A stretch of DNA of 49,558 nt from Gammaproteobacteria bacterium (GTDB lineage Bacteria > Pseudomonadota > Gammaproteobacteria > Thiohalomonadales > Thiohalomonadaceae), in the NCBI GenBank assembly GCA_003252455.1, contig QKED01000057.1, positions 1 to 49,558 on the forward strand. Direction: 5' to 3'. Both the position numbers and the translations under genes were made by a program. The notes under the pieces are model-generated. The model saw only the letters and a list, made by a program, of their open reading frames with translations, ran no database searches and was not told where the DNA came from. This document shows, in pieces, positions 48,921 through 49,558 of the stretch; within the stretch, counting starts at the first letter, position 1, and each line of letters begins with the position of its first letter.

Positions 48921-49558
48921 GGGACAATTTCGACTGAAGTATTTTCAACGACTCTACCACCAGGACGGTCATATGCTTCAAAATGACCATGATGGCGTTT
49001 ACTGCTTGTTTCATGTTTTCCATAACGAACCTGACGCAGTCCATCCTTGGACACATATCGACCACCAGAAAGTGACTTATATCCTTCACCAAGCCACCTT
49101 ATTGCAGAATCCAAAAAGCCGGATTCCGATATTTTACCACCCTCAAACTCTGGTGCTCTTCCGGTGACAACTGACCCACTTTGGCCTTCCCTCTTTGGAA
49201 CAATCTTACAAGGATCATCCCATCCTCCCGCATTATGCACCAAAACCCCAACATCCCCCACAAAGTAGCTATGGTCGCCCGCTACTTCGATGTTGTAGGT
49301 CTCCTCCACCCGATCGAGACGCTCGACGGTCACGACCTCTAGCTCCCCATCGCGCGCCAACACGCGGTCGCCCGCTTGCAGCGCCTCGGTCTCCCGCCAC
49401 TGGCCGTCTGTCAGCCCATAGGGGTGGTCCGCCGTGGATTCGACACGGATGCTCTCGCCTTCAGCCGTCTTGAGGGTGACGGCGTAGAGCACTTTGCCGT
49501 GGGTGACGTAGAGTTCGGTGATGGGCTGGAGGCGTATGGCACCGCTCTCGGCATCACG
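48917..49558 (-). CDS. polymorphic toxin C-terminus with HINT domain (5' end beyond window)
   Basis: The minus strand is open from the right edge (213 residues visible). It starts inside a pretoxin HINT (intein-like) domain: ITELYVTHGKVLYAV, DHPYGLTDGQWRETEALQAG and YNIEVAGDHSYFVGDVGVLV ending VLVHNAGG, the usual cut point. Beyond it lies a toxin domain of about 100 residues (DDPCKIVPKREGQSGSVVTG, LRQVRYGKHETSSKRHHGHF, EAYDRPGGRVVENTSVEIVP). Its His cluster (KHETSSKRHHGHFE) suggests a metal-independent RNase or similar active site, but I cannot place it in a family with confidence. The N-terminal delivery part (Rhs, CdiA or other) is outside the window. Confidence 0.78.
   Translation of the reverse strand, partial: RDAESGAIRLQPITELYVTHGKVLYAVTLKTAEGESIRVESTADHPYGLTDGQWRETEALQAGDRVLARDGELEVVTVERLDRVEETYNIEVAGDHSYFVGDVGVLVHNAGGWDDPCKIVPKREGQSGSVVTGRAPEFEGGKISESGFLDSAIRWLGEGYKSLSGGRYVSKDGLRQVRYGKHETSSKRHHGHFEAYDRPGGRVVENTSVEIVP

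Noticed and set aside
1-49558. tRNA or rRNA genes.
   Set aside because: No cloverleaf with a GGTTCGAATCC-like T-loop and CCA end, and no rRNA core sequence, was found on either strand.

Overview
The window looks like a chromosomal segment of a high-GC gammaproteobacterium, most like sulfur-oxidising or Chromatiales-type lineages. The grounds are the DUF2066-purM-purN junction, yaeQ, a PA0069-type radical SAM gene, a YfaZ porin-like gene, DUF2288, a ferredoxin-dependent 2-oxoacid oxidoreductase (korAB type), a secreted SoxB-like hydrolase carrying a DsrE-like domain, and two PEP-CTERM proteins. No marker gene fixes the genus. No rRNA, tRNA or CRISPR array was found.

Layout. 1-5.7 kb: purine synthesis (purM, purN), yaeQ and the SoxB-like/DsrE fusion. 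5.7-8.2 kb: a PEP-CTERM gene and an M14-type carboxypeptidase/desuccinylase gene bracketed by two copies of a ~197-bp palindromic MITE-like element. 8.2-14.4 kb: a cyclase-like DUF3095 protein, a SpoU methyltransferase, a cyclic-nucleotide-binding protein paired with a membrane polyferredoxin, a GNAT, an MFS transporter and an envelope protein. 14.6-20.1 kb: a redox-stress group made of thiol peroxidase (with a textbook terminator), a DUF4242 protein, a Crp/Fnr regulator, a membrane-anchored di-heme peroxidase, an ABM monooxygenase and a ferric-reductase-type flavocytochrome. 20.2-25.8 kb (minus strand): YfaZ, a lipoprotein built from seven four-cysteine modules, a PotD-like binding protein, and a radical SAM protein preceded by an envelope protein. 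25.9-31.6 kb: a tight operon of DUF2288, di-heme peroxidase, a 1076-aa PAS-GGDEF-EAL protein and a metallophosphoesterase. 31.7-35.5 kb: two small secreted proteins, then korA-korB and a helical ferritin-like protein.

From 35.5 kb on the sequence is accessory. It has lower and uneven GC, a HigBA-type toxin-antitoxin pair, an ISL3 transposase remnant, a second PEP-CTERM gene, a decayed cNMP-binding gene, an amidohydrolase, a SUKH-type immunity-like protein, a Fic/Doc protein and a zinc-ribbon protein with a HEPN-like motif. A striking C-rich, G-poor tract of about 0.7 kb precedes a three-gene cassette (43.4-47.6 kb): a VioB-type ferritin-like protein, a LodA-like quinoprotein oxidase with a predicted cysteine tryptophylquinone, and its LodB-like flavoprotein maturase. 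This is followed by an array of degenerate transposon ends around a transposase tail, and by the 3' end of a HINT-containing polymorphic toxin with its immunity gene, which runs off the right edge.

The parts judged most worth follow-up are the LodAB plus ferritin-like cassette, the SoxB-like/DsrE fusion, the seven-module Cys lipoprotein, the zinc-ribbon/HEPN gene, and the leader structures upstream of korA and of the LodAB cassette.
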